A DNA stretch of 12,766 bases from Coemansia sp. RSA 922 (GCA_027577415.1 JANBQS010000740.1:1-12766), one strand, 5' to 3'; positions 1 to 7,227 are shown, counted from the stretch's first letter. Notes: generated from the sequence alone by a model not told the origin. Numbers and translations are program-made.

Positions 1-110
1 CACACGCGCGTATAGTCCCTATCACACCCCACATAGACTTTAGCTCACCCCCCGTGGATCAGCCCTCTATTTTTTTTTTCAACTGAGCTCTCGAAAGAAA
101 AAAAAAAAAG
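1..110 (+). promoter_or_regulatory. leader and proximal promoter of the PX-SGK kinase
   Basis: Short upstream segment that ends in a run of ten T (70-79) followed 13 bases later by a long A run (98-109) touching the start codon. I see no clear TATA box. The T run plus C80 can pair with G93 and the A run, giving an 11-bp A/T-rich stem with a 12-base loop that contains GAGCTC. Poly(T)/poly(A) tracts are common nucleosome-excluding elements in fungal promoters, so the pairing may be incidental. The start at 111 has A at -3 and G at +4, a good context. Confidence 0.4.
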
Positions 111-3100
111 ATGGATACTACTGCCACTCCAGTCGCCTCGTCGGCCAGCAGTGCTTCTGGCGCGATCCCCACGGTTTTGCGTCAATTACTCACGAAAGGA
201 GGAGGGGGCTCTCGGCAGCATGCAGCGCAGATCGTAGGTATAGTGCCCACTTCGGTTTCAAAGCCCGCGCCCGCTGTGTACCACCCACTATCGCCCCAGG
301 CGGCTACATACGGGCAGCGTACGTTAGTAGGCAGCGATTCGCCAATGCCGTCGGCTCGGGCTTCTCTGGACATGGGTGCTGCTCGGCGCACACACCAGCC
401 CAGCGACGCAGCGTCAGGCAGGGCGTCGGGCAACGGCATCGGCGCGTGGCTGTCCAAGTACAGTCTGCGGGGCGGATCTAACGGCAGTCGCACGTCAGTG
501 ACCTCCACGACGTCGACGGTCAGTTCGGTGCATACTCGCAACGCCAGTGCTGAGATTTCACGTCACTCTATCGACTCTACGCTGGCAGCCATGCAGCTCA
601 GTGGAGTAGCCACATCGCAGGCGTTTGCTGCCCTTATTACTGCTATTGAGATCCGTGATCATGCCGGGTCGTCATCGGTTTCTCTGCGGGTCGGCCGCAA
701 GCAGAGGTCGGCTGTCGTGTACCGGGTCCTTGTCTCTGGGCGTGGCGGACACCAGTGGTGGGTGGTGCGTGCGTTTGCTGAGTTCCACGACCTCCATGCT
801 CTTATTCGCCGCCGCTTTGCTCATGTTGGTTCAGCTTGGGCCGATCTGTTCCCCTCGAAGCGCTGGAGCGCGTCGACGCCAGCACCTCAGTCTGCCGATC
901 GGCTCAACGTCTTTCTGCGCGCTATTACGGCCGACACGGATATTTGCGCTTGTGACGACGTCCAGCGCTTCCTCAAGGATAATTCGGCTACTGTGGCTAT
1001 GTCTCCTGTCTCGGATGACGGCCATGCCCATTTTGACCCCTCGCATCGTATGCCACTGCCTGACTCGTGGGCTTCTTCGGGATCGCCTCATTCGCCGGGG
1101 AGAGACTCGATGGTGCGTGTCTCCATGCCTGTGCTCAAAGACCACTACCAGTACGTCTGCGTTTCTCAGACCGCTACACCGCCGACCAGCGGCCCCAGGC
1201 ATCTGTTTGAGGCAGCACTTCATCCTTCCCCTGCCGCTGCTCCGCCAGTTGTTCCGCCTAGGCCTGCCAAGCACCAGAGCATGGGTGTGGATCACCCAAA
1301 GTCGCCACTCGCTGCGGTTATTGGCGAAGAGGCGGCTGCCATGCAGGTCCTTCGCAAGGCATCCGACTCGCTGCTGTACGTGAGCGCAGAGAAGCGGCCT
1401 AATATCGAGCCGCTGACTATGCGCAAAAAATATGGCTTGCGTGGTAATCTCCAGTACATTAACGGGTCCAACTACCACCAAGACGATAAGCGGTCAACGG
1501 TTGCTAGCGAACAAGGGCCGGAGCCCAAAGAGTCCATCTGCACTATTGACGATGACATTGAGGCAGACAATGACGGCGCTCACTATCATCCCCGCGAGGT
1601 CACTTTGGTCGCCTCTCCGATCAGCCAGTACTCGTCTCAACAAAAGCTGCCGCCCATGTCAAAATCCAAAACTTGGGGCGCTGCTGCCGCTCAGAGCCAC
1701 GGCGTTTGTGACCATGATTCAGAGGACGTCGAGATGACTTCGAGTGACCAGCATATGGCCGTGTCGCAAACTCAGCTACTGTCTCCACCTCTTCAGTCTT
1801 CGCCGCCTCCGCACCGTCCCCTGGCTTCATCGGCTTCGTTTATGAAGGGCAACGTCAATACGCTGATGACCACTTTGGCTATCGAGCAGCAACAATTGCT
1901 GTCGCCGCCGCCGTTGTGGAGCGCTCCAACTTCTGCCCAAAACTTTGGCGACGATGCCCATACCGCCGCCAGCCCATCGTCCGTGATGTCCCAGAAGCGC
2001 GTTGTTGGCCTTGACGATTTCCAGCTCCTCAGCATTATTGGCAAGGGTAGTTATGGAAAGGTCATGTTGGCGCGGTACAAGGACACTGGCAAGGTCATGG
2101 CTATCAAGGTCATCTCAAAGTCCAAGTTGCGTGGTCGCCCGAACGAAATACGCCGTGTCATGTCTGAGCGCAAGGTTCTCGAGCGCACTATTGAGCACCC
2201 ATTCCTTGTCGGTCTGCAGTGTGCATTCCAGACAAAGGAAAAGCTTTTCTTCTGCTTGGACTATGTCAATGGCGGTGAGCTGTTCTTCCACTTGCAGCGT
2301 GAGCGTAGGTTCTCTGAAAACCGCGCCCGGTTCTACGCTGCCGAGATCACATCGGCTCTCGAGTACCTCCACGGCATGGGTGTAGTGTACCGCGACTTGA
2401 AGCCCGAGAACTGTTTGCTCGACGCTGATGGTCATGTCAAGATTGTTGATTTCGGTCTCGCCAAGGAGGTCGGTCCAGTTGTCTGGCGCACCGAGGGTTC
2501 GGCGCTGTACTCTGTCGAGGAAGGCGGTAAGACCGGTACATTCTGCGGTACGCCAGAGTACTTGGCGCCTGAGGTGTTGCTGCGTCAGCGGTACGGTAAG
2601 GATGTTGACTGGTATTGTCTCGGTGCGGTGCTCTATGAGATGCTCACGGGCCTTCCGCCGTTCTATGACCAAGATAACAACACCATGTACCGCCGGATTC
2701 TCCACGAGCCGCTATGCTTCCCAGCTACTCTGCCGCCACCGCTCAAGGGCAACGGATCGTACAACGACAGCTGTGGTAGTGTGCCTGGAGCGTCGATAGG
2801 AAAATTGGCCCAGGACTTTATTGTGCGTATCCTCGAGCGCGACCCACAAAAGCGGCTGGGCCACGGCGTGTTTGGCACGGAAAACGTCAAACGCCATGTG
2901 TTCTTCCATGGAATTGACTGGGATAAGATCTACCGCCAGGAGTACGCGCCGCCGTTTGTGCCCAAGGTCAGCTCCATCTTTGACCTGAGCAATATTGATC
3001 CAGAGTTCCGTAATGAGCCCATTCCGGAATCGATACTCATGGAGGGTCAGGTCGATATTATTGCTGAGGCGGCCGAGGCTGAGCGCCAGGCGGAGCTGGC

Positions 3101-3341
3101 TATGCAGGCGCAGCTTATGGCGTTTCCGTCGCCACTGACTACTCCTGTGGCTGCTTTCCCTCCTGCTGCCGCGCAACTATCAGCGAAACAGTTGCAACAC
3201 AGTAGAATGGGTGTCAGCTCACCGCCTACTTCTATCAACTCGGCTTTGAGAGACTCGTACGCGTCTACAGATTCTAACGGTGACGCTTTTCACGGCTTCG
3301 CATTTGTGTCGCCATGGGTAGATGTCGCCGACGACCAGTAA
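111..3341 (+). CDS. PX-domain AGC protein kinase, SGK family (SGK3-like layout)
   Basis: Predicted serine/threonine kinase of 1076 residues, likely recruited to phosphoinositide membranes and activated by a PDK1-type kinase. Residues 1-175 are a Ser/Thr/Gly-rich disordered stretch. A PX domain spans about 177-291, with R220 in the RAFAEF motif, FPSKR (247-251) and R264 at expected lipid-contact positions. A second disordered linker runs to about 630. The kinase domain is about 637-935: glycine loop GKGSYG 644-649, K666, YRDLKPEN with D762, DFG 780-782, activation threonine T810 in TFCGTPEY, and APE 819-821. The AGC tail contains IDPEFRNEPIPESI, which resembles SGK more than yeast Ypk. Oddities: the loop between DFG and T810 is about 14 residues longer than in animal SGK; there is a further insertion near 873-896; DWW reads DWY; and the C-terminal hydrophobic motif FHGFAF (1060-1065) has A1064 where SGK/Akt have the TORC2 Ser/Thr. 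No intron is needed. Family and catalytic competence are secure from the motifs; PX lipid specificity is inferred. Confidence 0.93.
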   Translation: MDTTATPVASSASSASGAIPTVLRQLLTKGGGGSRQHAAQIVGIVPTSVSKPAPAVYHPLSPQAATYGQRTLVGSDSPMPSARASLDMGAARRTHQPSDAASGRASGNGIGAWLSKYSLRGGSNGSRTSVTSTTSTVSSVHTRNASAEISRHSIDSTLAAMQLSGVATSQAFAALITAIEIRDHAGSSSVSLRVGRKQRSAVVYRVLVSGRGGHQWWVVRAFAEFHDLHALIRRRFAHVGSAWADLFPSKRWSASTPAPQSADRLNVFLRAITADTDICACDDVQRFLKDNSATVAMSPVSDDGHAHFDPSHRMPLPDSWASSGSPHSPGRDSMVRVSMPVLKDHYQYVCVSQTATPPTSGPRHLFEAALHPSPAAAPPVVPPRPAKHQSMGVDHPKSPLAAVIGEEAAAMQVLRKASDSLLYVSAEKRPNIEPLTMRKKYGLRGNLQYINGSNYHQDDKRSTVASEQGPEPKESICTIDDDIEADNDGAHYHPREVTLVASPISQYSSQQKLPPMSKSKTWGAAAAQSHGVCDHDSEDVEMTSSDQHMAVSQTQLLSPPLQSSPPPHRPLASSASFMKGNVNTLMTTLAIEQQQLLSPPPLWSAPTSAQNFGDDAHTAASPSSVMSQKRVVGLDDFQLLSIIGKGSYGKVMLARYKDTGKVMAIKVISKSKLRGRPNEIRRVMSERKVLERTIEHPFLVGLQCAFQTKEKLFFCLDYVNGGELFFHLQRERRFSENRARFYAAEITSALEYLHGMGVVYRDLKPENCLLDADGHVKIVDFGLAKEVGPVVWRTEGSALYSVEEGGKTGTFCGTPEYLAPEVLLRQRYGKDVDWYCLGAVLYEMLTGLPPFYDQDNNTMYRRILHEPLCFPATLPPPLKGNGSYNDSCGSVPGASIGKLAQDFIVRILERDPQKRLGHGVFGTENVKRHVFFHGIDWDKIYRQEYAPPFVPKVSSIFDLSNIDPEFRNEPIPESILMEGQVDIIAEAAEAERQAELAMQAQLMAFPSPLTTPVAAFPPAAAQLSAKQLQHSRMGVSSPPTSINSALRDSYASTDSNGDAFHGFAFVSPWVDVADDQ

Positions 3342-3958
3342 AATAATCAACAAAAAAAAAACTAATCTTGTATTCAACTTAACCATATATTTTAACGCAT
3401 TAATATTTTTTTACTTCTAATTCCTCGTTGTGCAATTGGGTTTATATTCCTATGCAACATGTAAACTAGAGCTAAATAATTGCTATCACCTTTGAAATTG
3501 GCATAAAAATGGAAAAACTGAAATGTCTGTAGTCAGCGCTGCTTTCACCCCTTGCAACGAAAGCCAAGGCTCCCACTGACTGTAGGCTTGGGATTATTGC
3601 GCCAAATATTTGCCAATTCGCCTACAAGAAAGCTGGGTATCCAGTGTCTAGTAAAAACAGCGCCGACAATGTTGTACAGATTTAAACTGGAGCTTAGTTC
3701 TCATTTGCTCAGAACAAGCGACATGGTCAAAGTTCCAGAGAGAAACATATATTTAAGAAGTACATTATTGCTGTTTTAGAAAATATACTCTTTTTTTACA
3801 AGCACTAGTTTACAGCTATTAGCATTATAGTAGTAGATGATATAGTTTGTGTCTAGTCGCTTTAGCCGGTGTACATCTGCGGGTTTAGTAATCAGCTCAA
3901 CGCCAAAGACCATGGACTCGCCTATGCAAAATCATTTTTTTTCTCAAGCATTTAGGCT
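3342..3958. other. 3' flank of the kinase gene and of orphan gene A
   Basis: AT-rich stretch with no confident gene. It holds the 3' untranslated region of the kinase (A- and T-runs at 3350-3412), the first copy of a repeated box at 3522-3602, and the 3' flank of the minus-strand orphan gene. On the minus strand, an open stretch in the same frame as that orphan runs from about 3936 to a stop at 3776-3778. It could be a second exon (see the orphan gene entry). I see no RNA gene or mobile element here. Confidence 0.4.
3522..3602. repeat. duplicated intergenic box, copy 1
   Basis: Imperfect direct copy of 4795-4873. Both begin AATGTCTG[T/C]AGTCA, share CTTGCAA and AAGGCTCC near the middle, and end GATTATTGCG or GATGATTGCG. 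Both are followed by a [CT][AG]CAAGAAA motif. The two copies lie 1273 bp apart and each sits about 360-430 bp beyond the stop codon of an orphan minus-strand gene, so they probably mark equivalent points of a tandem duplication. Confidence 0.6.
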
Positions 3959-4363
3959 TTATTGCCACTCTGGGAAAAGCTCTTGTATATCGCTGCAGGT
4001 TTTTTCAAGGTTTGGATTGTTGATATCGTTCACAACATCTGCAATGTTACTGTTTGATAGTTCCTGATACACACCAACTAGATTATTGTTTTTGTAAGCT
4101 ACCAGCATAAAATCACTACGACCAGGGCACTCATTCCATACGTAGATGTAATCGAATGGGTGAAGGTGGTGCGAAAACTTCTTAATAAGCGACGAGAGCC
4201 TACCTACACTGTCCTTGTCAATGGCTGGCGTGCAAAAAAGCAGCAAGCTGTTGTCTTTTCCGTATTTTTCCAGCAGATCCATTCTTGGTAAATAATTTAC
4301 GTCAGTGAGTTTTTGCCTAGCCCCCTCAGTTACTACGTCTGCAAAAGTACTGGAAGTGCACAT
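3959..4363 (-). CDS. orphan small protein A, paralogue of the gene at 5303-5806
   Basis: Open frame of 134 residues that I do not recognise; it has no signal peptide or membrane segment. It is supported as a gene by a well-placed TATA box about 103 bp upstream of the ATG, an AATAAA signal overlapping the stop codon, and weak but ordered similarity to the neighbouring gene: DVVTEGARQKL (residues 9-19) matches DAVKNAFQKF, and residues 38-61 share the pattern S..[LV]F..P.ID...V..LS..I, followed by Y[VF]W. These suggest a common alpha/beta fold. The C-terminus is uncertain. A GT at 4073-4074 and an AG at 3922-3923 would remove 153 bp in matching phase and give a 144-residue protein ending at 3776; its second exon contains an FG motif that can be aligned with the neighbour's C-terminus. 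The unspliced reading is also plausible. Function unknown, probably lineage-restricted. Confidence 0.55.
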   Translation of the reverse strand: MCTSSTFADVVTEGARQKLTDVNYLPRMDLLEKYGKDNSLLLFCTPAIDKDSVGRLSSLIKKFSHHLHPFDYIYVWNECPGRSDFMLVAYKNNNLVGVYQELSNSNIADVVNDINNPNLEKTCSDIQELFPEWQ

Positions 4364-4442
4364 AATAAGTAAGTGTGTAAGTAAGGCAATTACTATTGAA
4401 AAGAGGAAAGCGATAGGTAGCGAATGAGCGAGGTTTTTTCTC

Positions 4443-4502
4443 CTCCATCCTCTGTCCTGTCAGCCCTATTTATATTCATGGCTGGGCAGCACAGTTGGGT
4501 GG
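4443..4502 (-). promoter_or_regulatory. TATA core promoter of orphan gene A, duplicated at 5852-5909
   Basis: On the minus strand this holds ATATAAATAG (4466-4475), a consensus TATA box about 103 bp upstream of the ATG, followed by GGGCTG and ending in GGATGGAG. Upstream it begins CCACCCAACTG. The same order of motifs (CCACCCAGCTG, ATATAAATTG, GGCTG, GGAATGGAG) recurs upstream of orphan gene B, and flanking bases also match, so this is a duplicated promoter and not just two TATA boxes. Confidence 0.72.
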
Positions 4503-4700
4503 AAAATGATGCCTTTTGTTTGCCCTCCAAAGCCCACTTTGCCTTTTTTTGCCTTTCGACAAAGTAGGAAAACATGTTGGGAAATCCGCATTCTGGTTTA
4601 AACAAGAAAATTCACCTTCCCCAACCCGATTGACCCTTTGAAAAATGTGCAGCAACAGGCAAGAAAAGAGTGGGGCTTCTTTTAGGCAAGGTTGCATTCG

Positions 4701-4731
4701 AATGCTAGCCAATTACGTAGCAAGCATGTGC
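4701..4731 (-). promoter_or_regulatory. CCAAT-containing upstream block of orphan gene A, duplicated at 5971-6001
   Basis: This 31-base block matches 5971-6001 at about 21 positions without gaps, including AATG, AGCCAAT and the closing GC.TG.GC pattern. It lies roughly 230 bp upstream of the TATA box (about 90 bp in the other copy). CCAAT is the recognition core of the fungal HAP/CBF complex. Whether it binds here is inferred. Confidence 0.5.
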
Positions 4732-4794
4732 AATAGAGCACCGATTTGGCTTCCTTTTGTGTCTTTGAGGATGGCCTCAATAGGGGAAAGCCGG

Positions 4795-4873
4795 AATGTC
4801 TGCAGTCAACGCAATTTGTGTTGCTTGCAATCAACGCGAAGGCTCCACTAGCTGCTGTCATGTGATGATTGCG
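4795..4873. repeat. duplicated intergenic box, copy 2
   Basis: Counterpart of 3522-3602 (shared motifs described there). It lies between the promoter of orphan A and the 3' flank of orphan B and is followed by TGCAAGAAAA, matching CTACAAGAAA after copy 1. The coincident order of box, gene, TATA block and CCAAT block in both units argues for a tandem segmental duplication of about 1.27 kb. Confidence 0.6.
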
Positions 4874-5302
4874 TGCCTTTTTCCTATGTGCCAAGCATAG
4901 ACTACTTTCCTGCAAGAAAACTCAGTAGCCAAAGCTTTAAAATGAAGCTAACACATGCTTCAAATATACTTGTTAATAAATCTATTTTCCACTGAACATG
5001 TGTTTTCTATAAAAGAGAATCAACATACAGCAAAGAGCAAGCAACAGAAAAGTTTATAGTCCAATGAACCCACCATGTCCCTCCACATATTTAGTTAACT
5101 AAATTATAGCCAAAGCTCTATTATAGTGCTGTACCAACCTTGTCACAGCTTAAGTGCTCGTCTGACTTGACCAAACCAAAATTGCATGTAAGCGGAAAAG
5201 ACAGGGCAGTTGTGCTCTTCCCTTTACTAGCTATCAACGAGGGTAGTTAAGACAAGCCAACTTAGCAACTAGTGAGTAGGTACTTTAGCTTCTCAACAGT
5301 GC
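4874..5302. other. AT-rich spacer, 3' flank of orphan gene B
   Basis: No confident gene. It contains an 11-base direct repeat TAGCCAAAGCT at 4926-4936 and 5107-5117, and a small hairpin TGAAGC/GCTTCA at 4943-4962. On the minus strand a short open stretch follows the stop of orphan B, with a branch-like TTAAC near 5246. It could be a downstream exon, but I cannot support it. Nothing here resembles tRNA, rRNA or a transposon end. Confidence 0.35.
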
Positions 5303-5806
5303 TTAAATGTGAGTACACACCGTAAAAGAGTGAAGGACTTTATCAACGTAAATTGAATAGCCAAAGGTTGTAATTTGTGGCTTAGACTGCTTACTCTGAT
5401 TATACATTGGAAACGAGGAAGTTTTGTGCCAAAAATATTTATTTTCGCCTGTTGTATCATCTTTCCTGCACCAATCTACGTGTTTGTCGATATATTTAGA
5501 TAAATCCACACCAGGTGCATCGATATTTGGTATGTGAAAGACATATGTAGATTTCCGGTCCCTGATTACAGTGTCAAGTTCTACTTGGCTAGTCAGTTCC
5601 TTTTTACCCTCGGGGCTTAGACTCGATTCCCCTTCATCAATGGGGCTTTCACATGGTCCCACAAGTGAGCTGCCAGGCCACCATTCCCCGCTGGGGCTTG
5701 TACACGATTCGCTATTGAAACCTGTACTTGATTCCCCTGAATTACGTCTAAACTTTTGAAAAGCGTTCTTCACAGCGTCAGGAATTTCAATAGTAAGCCT
5801 AGTCAT
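5303..5806 (-). CDS. orphan small protein B, diverged tandem paralogue of orphan A
   Basis: Open frame of 167 residues, not recognised, with no signal peptide or membrane segment. It has its own TATA box 69 bp upstream of the ATG, embedded in a promoter block shared with orphan A. Residues 9-19 and 84-110 align with orphan A (patterns D.V...QK and S..F..P.ID...V.LS..I.K). Between them residues 21-68 form a Ser/Glu/Gly/Pro-rich insertion absent from A and built from two imperfect repeats. The end is uncertain. In the other paralogue the bases GGTGTGTA encode GVY; the same eight bases occur here (5314-5321) in a shifted frame, where GVY..LS is also readable up to a stop at 5262. This may mean a C-terminal frameshift, or may be coincidence. 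Function unknown. Confidence 0.55.
   Translation of the reverse strand: MTRLTIEIPDAVKNAFQKFRRNSGESSTGFNSESCTSPSGEWWPGSSLVGPCESPIDEGESSLSPEGKKELTSQVELDTVIRDRKSTYVFHIPNIDAPGVDLSKYIDKHVDWCRKDDTTGENKYFWHKTSSFPMYNQSKQSKPQITTFGYSIYVDKVLHSFTVCTHI
5603..5737 (-). repeat. imperfect coding repeats in orphan gene B
   Basis: The inserted segment encodes two related Ser/Glu-rich units of about 18-20 residues: GESSTGF...ESCTSPSGE and CESPIDE-GESSLSPEGK, separated by about eight residues. At the DNA level the element GGGGCTT..AC.CGATTC recurs near 5621-5631 and 5693-5713, with a partial copy at 5727-5738. This looks like a short minisatellite expansion within the coding frame that lengthened B relative to A. 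Confidence 0.5.
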
Positions 5807-5851
5807 GGTAAGAATTAATGCTGAGAAAGAGAAGATGTGTTTTTCACTCTA

Positions 5852-5909
5852 CTCCATTCCTTGGCCGGGCAGCCCAATTTATATCCGTAGCTGAGCCGCA
5901 GCTGGGTGG
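5852..5909 (-). promoter_or_regulatory. TATA core promoter of orphan gene B
   Basis: Minus strand ATATAAATTG at 5875-5884, 69 bp before the ATG, within the block shared with 4443-4502. A further partial copy of the upstream element occurs at 5945-5965 (TGGCTAGACAGCACAAGTTGG on the plus strand is 21 bases; its core GACAGCACAAGTTGG resembles GGCAGCACAGTTGG at 4485-4498), so that element may be reiterated. Confidence 0.68.
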
Positions 5910-5970
5910 CCTTTCAAGTCTTGCACCATTGGATTTTTTGTCTCTGGCTAGACAGCACAAGTTGGAATTC

Positions 5971-6001
5971 AATGTCAGCCAATGAAGCAGTGGGCGTGCG
6001 C
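5971..6001 (-). promoter_or_regulatory. CCAAT-containing upstream block of orphan gene B
   Basis: Second copy of the 4701-4731 block, about 90 bp upstream of the TATA box. It keeps AGCCAAT and the GC.TG.GC tail. It falls in the 515-bp divergent gap between orphan B and the Derlin gene, so it could influence both. Confidence 0.45.
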
Positions 6002-6321
6002 GCTTGGTTGTCAAAAAGTGCACAAGTCTCGTTGGCCATTTCAAAGAAACAAAGGCAAAATAGTGCCAAAGACGCACTTTCCACCCCCTTCCAAAAATTA
6101 CAAAGCGCTGTTTGCTGTGCTGCGGCAGCTATTGCCTACAAATCAGCTCTGGATCAATACTTGTACTGGAGTGGAGGCCGGTGATCCACCCCGTTCCTAA
6201 TCAATTTGGATTACGACTACATGTCCAAGTGATCTGTGGCTGATGGTCGGGGCGCTGGCATTTAACTTGTCATCTCTTAAACTTTGCATTTTCTTCACTT
6301 TTTCTAATTTGGTTTTCCAAA
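6002..6321 (+). promoter_or_regulatory. upstream region of the Derlin gene
   Basis: No gene seen. The last 60 bases are pyrimidine-rich (TCTTCACTTTTTCTAATTTGG), typical of a fungal leader. I see no clear TATA box and no obvious unfolded-protein-response element. The left part is presumably shared with the divergent promoter of orphan B. Confidence 0.35.
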
Positions 6322-7227
6322 ATGCCGACACCAATTGAAGAATGGTACTTTCAGATTCCTATTTGCACGCGCATATACATGACAGCGACGGTCGTTCTAA
6401 CGCTGGCCTTGCAGCTGGAATGGACGACGCCGTTCCAAGTATTCTACAGCTATGACTACGCATTTACCAGGGGACAATACTGGCGAGTGTTTACGACGTT
6501 CTTGTACATGGGAAAGTTCTCACTCGAGTGGCTGCTCAACATGTACTTTATAATCCAGTACTGCCGCGACCTCGAAGAGGGATCATTTTTGAACCGTCCG
6601 GCAGACTTTGCTTGGCTGCTTATTCTCATGTGTGTGACCTTGTTAGTGGTCGCACCGTACTTGGGGTTCATATACCTGGGTAGCCTTTTAGTCTCGTCGA
6701 TGACCTATATGTGGTCGAGGTTTTACTCGTACTTGATTATTAGCTTCATGGGGCTGTTTACGGTATCTGCGGCGTATTTTCCTTGGGTTATGTTGGCGTT
6801 CTCGTCGGTGGTTGAGGGTAGGTGGCCCATGGGGGAGTTGGCAGCTATTGGTGTGGGACATGTGTTCTGGTTCTTGAGCGAAGAGTGGCCGAGGCGCGTG
6901 GAGAGCGGCGGCTATCGTCCGTTAAGAGCACCCAAGGTACTGTGCAAGCTGCTACACCAGGACTTGGATGAAGAGGCTGACAACGTCGATAATGCGGGCG
7001 TGGGAGACGGACAGCACGCAGACGATTATGACGCTGGTACGGAGTATGGTGCTGGCAGAGCCGACGCCTCTGCTTCTACAGATAGCGGAGTGGGCGAAGA
7101 TAATTCCACTCCTTTCACTCCATCAGCGACTCATGCTGGTAGTAGTACGGCTGCCAGATACTCTGAGAGCTCTGAGGCTGTTCAGCGGCGAGTGCCACGC
7201 ACTGATCTGGACGCAGATCTTGACTAG
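6322..7227 (+). CDS. Derlin family protein (ERAD rhomboid pseudoprotease)
   Basis: Derlins are rhomboid-fold membrane proteins of the endoplasmic reticulum that help retrotranslocate misfolded proteins to the cytosol for Cdc48 and proteasome. The 301-residue product has several membrane segments (about 18-32, 54-64, 96-122, 135-162, 172-187), the family's WR motif at W54-R55, CRDLEEGSF (81-89), YMWSR (129-133), FPW (153-155) and the helix-6 signature ending GHVFWFLSEEWP (179-190). No catalytic Ser/His pair of active rhomboids is evident. The usual GxxxG reads A175-I-G-V-G179. Residues about 214-301 are an acidic, Ser/Thr-rich tail. Length lies between Der1 and Dfm1. I see no SHP box (F.G.G pattern) for Cdc48 binding in the tail. 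The resemblance is to the Derlin-2/Dfm1 side rather than a specific orthologue. The start has A at -3. It converges on the small gene at 7305 with 77 bp between stops. Confidence 0.93.
   Translation: MPTPIEEWYFQIPICTRIYMTATVVLTLALQLEWTTPFQVFYSYDYAFTRGQYWRVFTTFLYMGKFSLEWLLNMYFIIQYCRDLEEGSFLNRPADFAWLLILMCVTLLVVAPYLGFIYLGSLLVSSMTYMWSRFYSYLIISFMGLFTVSAAYFPWVMLAFSSVVEGRWPMGELAAIGVGHVFWFLSEEWPRRVESGGYRPLRAPKVLCKLLHQDLDEEADNVDNAGVGDGQHADDYDAGTEYGAGRADASASTDSGVGEDNSTPFTPSATHAGSSTAARYSESSEAVQRRVPRTDLDADLD

Noticed and set aside
831..1481. Long minus-strand open frame (216 residues) under the kinase
   Set aside because: It is antisense to the PX domain and linker, Arg/His-rich, with no domain, and is explained by codon bias of the sense gene. 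The other antisense frames beneath the kinase were dismissed likewise.
4862..4995. C/D box snoRNA
   Set aside because: A GTGATGA-like C box occurs at 4862-4868 but the next CTGA is about 130 bases away, and there is no terminal stem.
5906..6200. Plus-strand frames in the gap before Derlin
   Set aside because: Two overlapping frames of 72 and 92 residues with no recognisable pattern cover the duplicated promoter of orphan B. No support as genes.
3342..6321. Transposon or integrated element in the AT-rich island
   Set aside because: I find no transposase, reverse transcriptase, terminal inverted repeats or target-site duplication. The repeats are better explained by tandem gene duplication.
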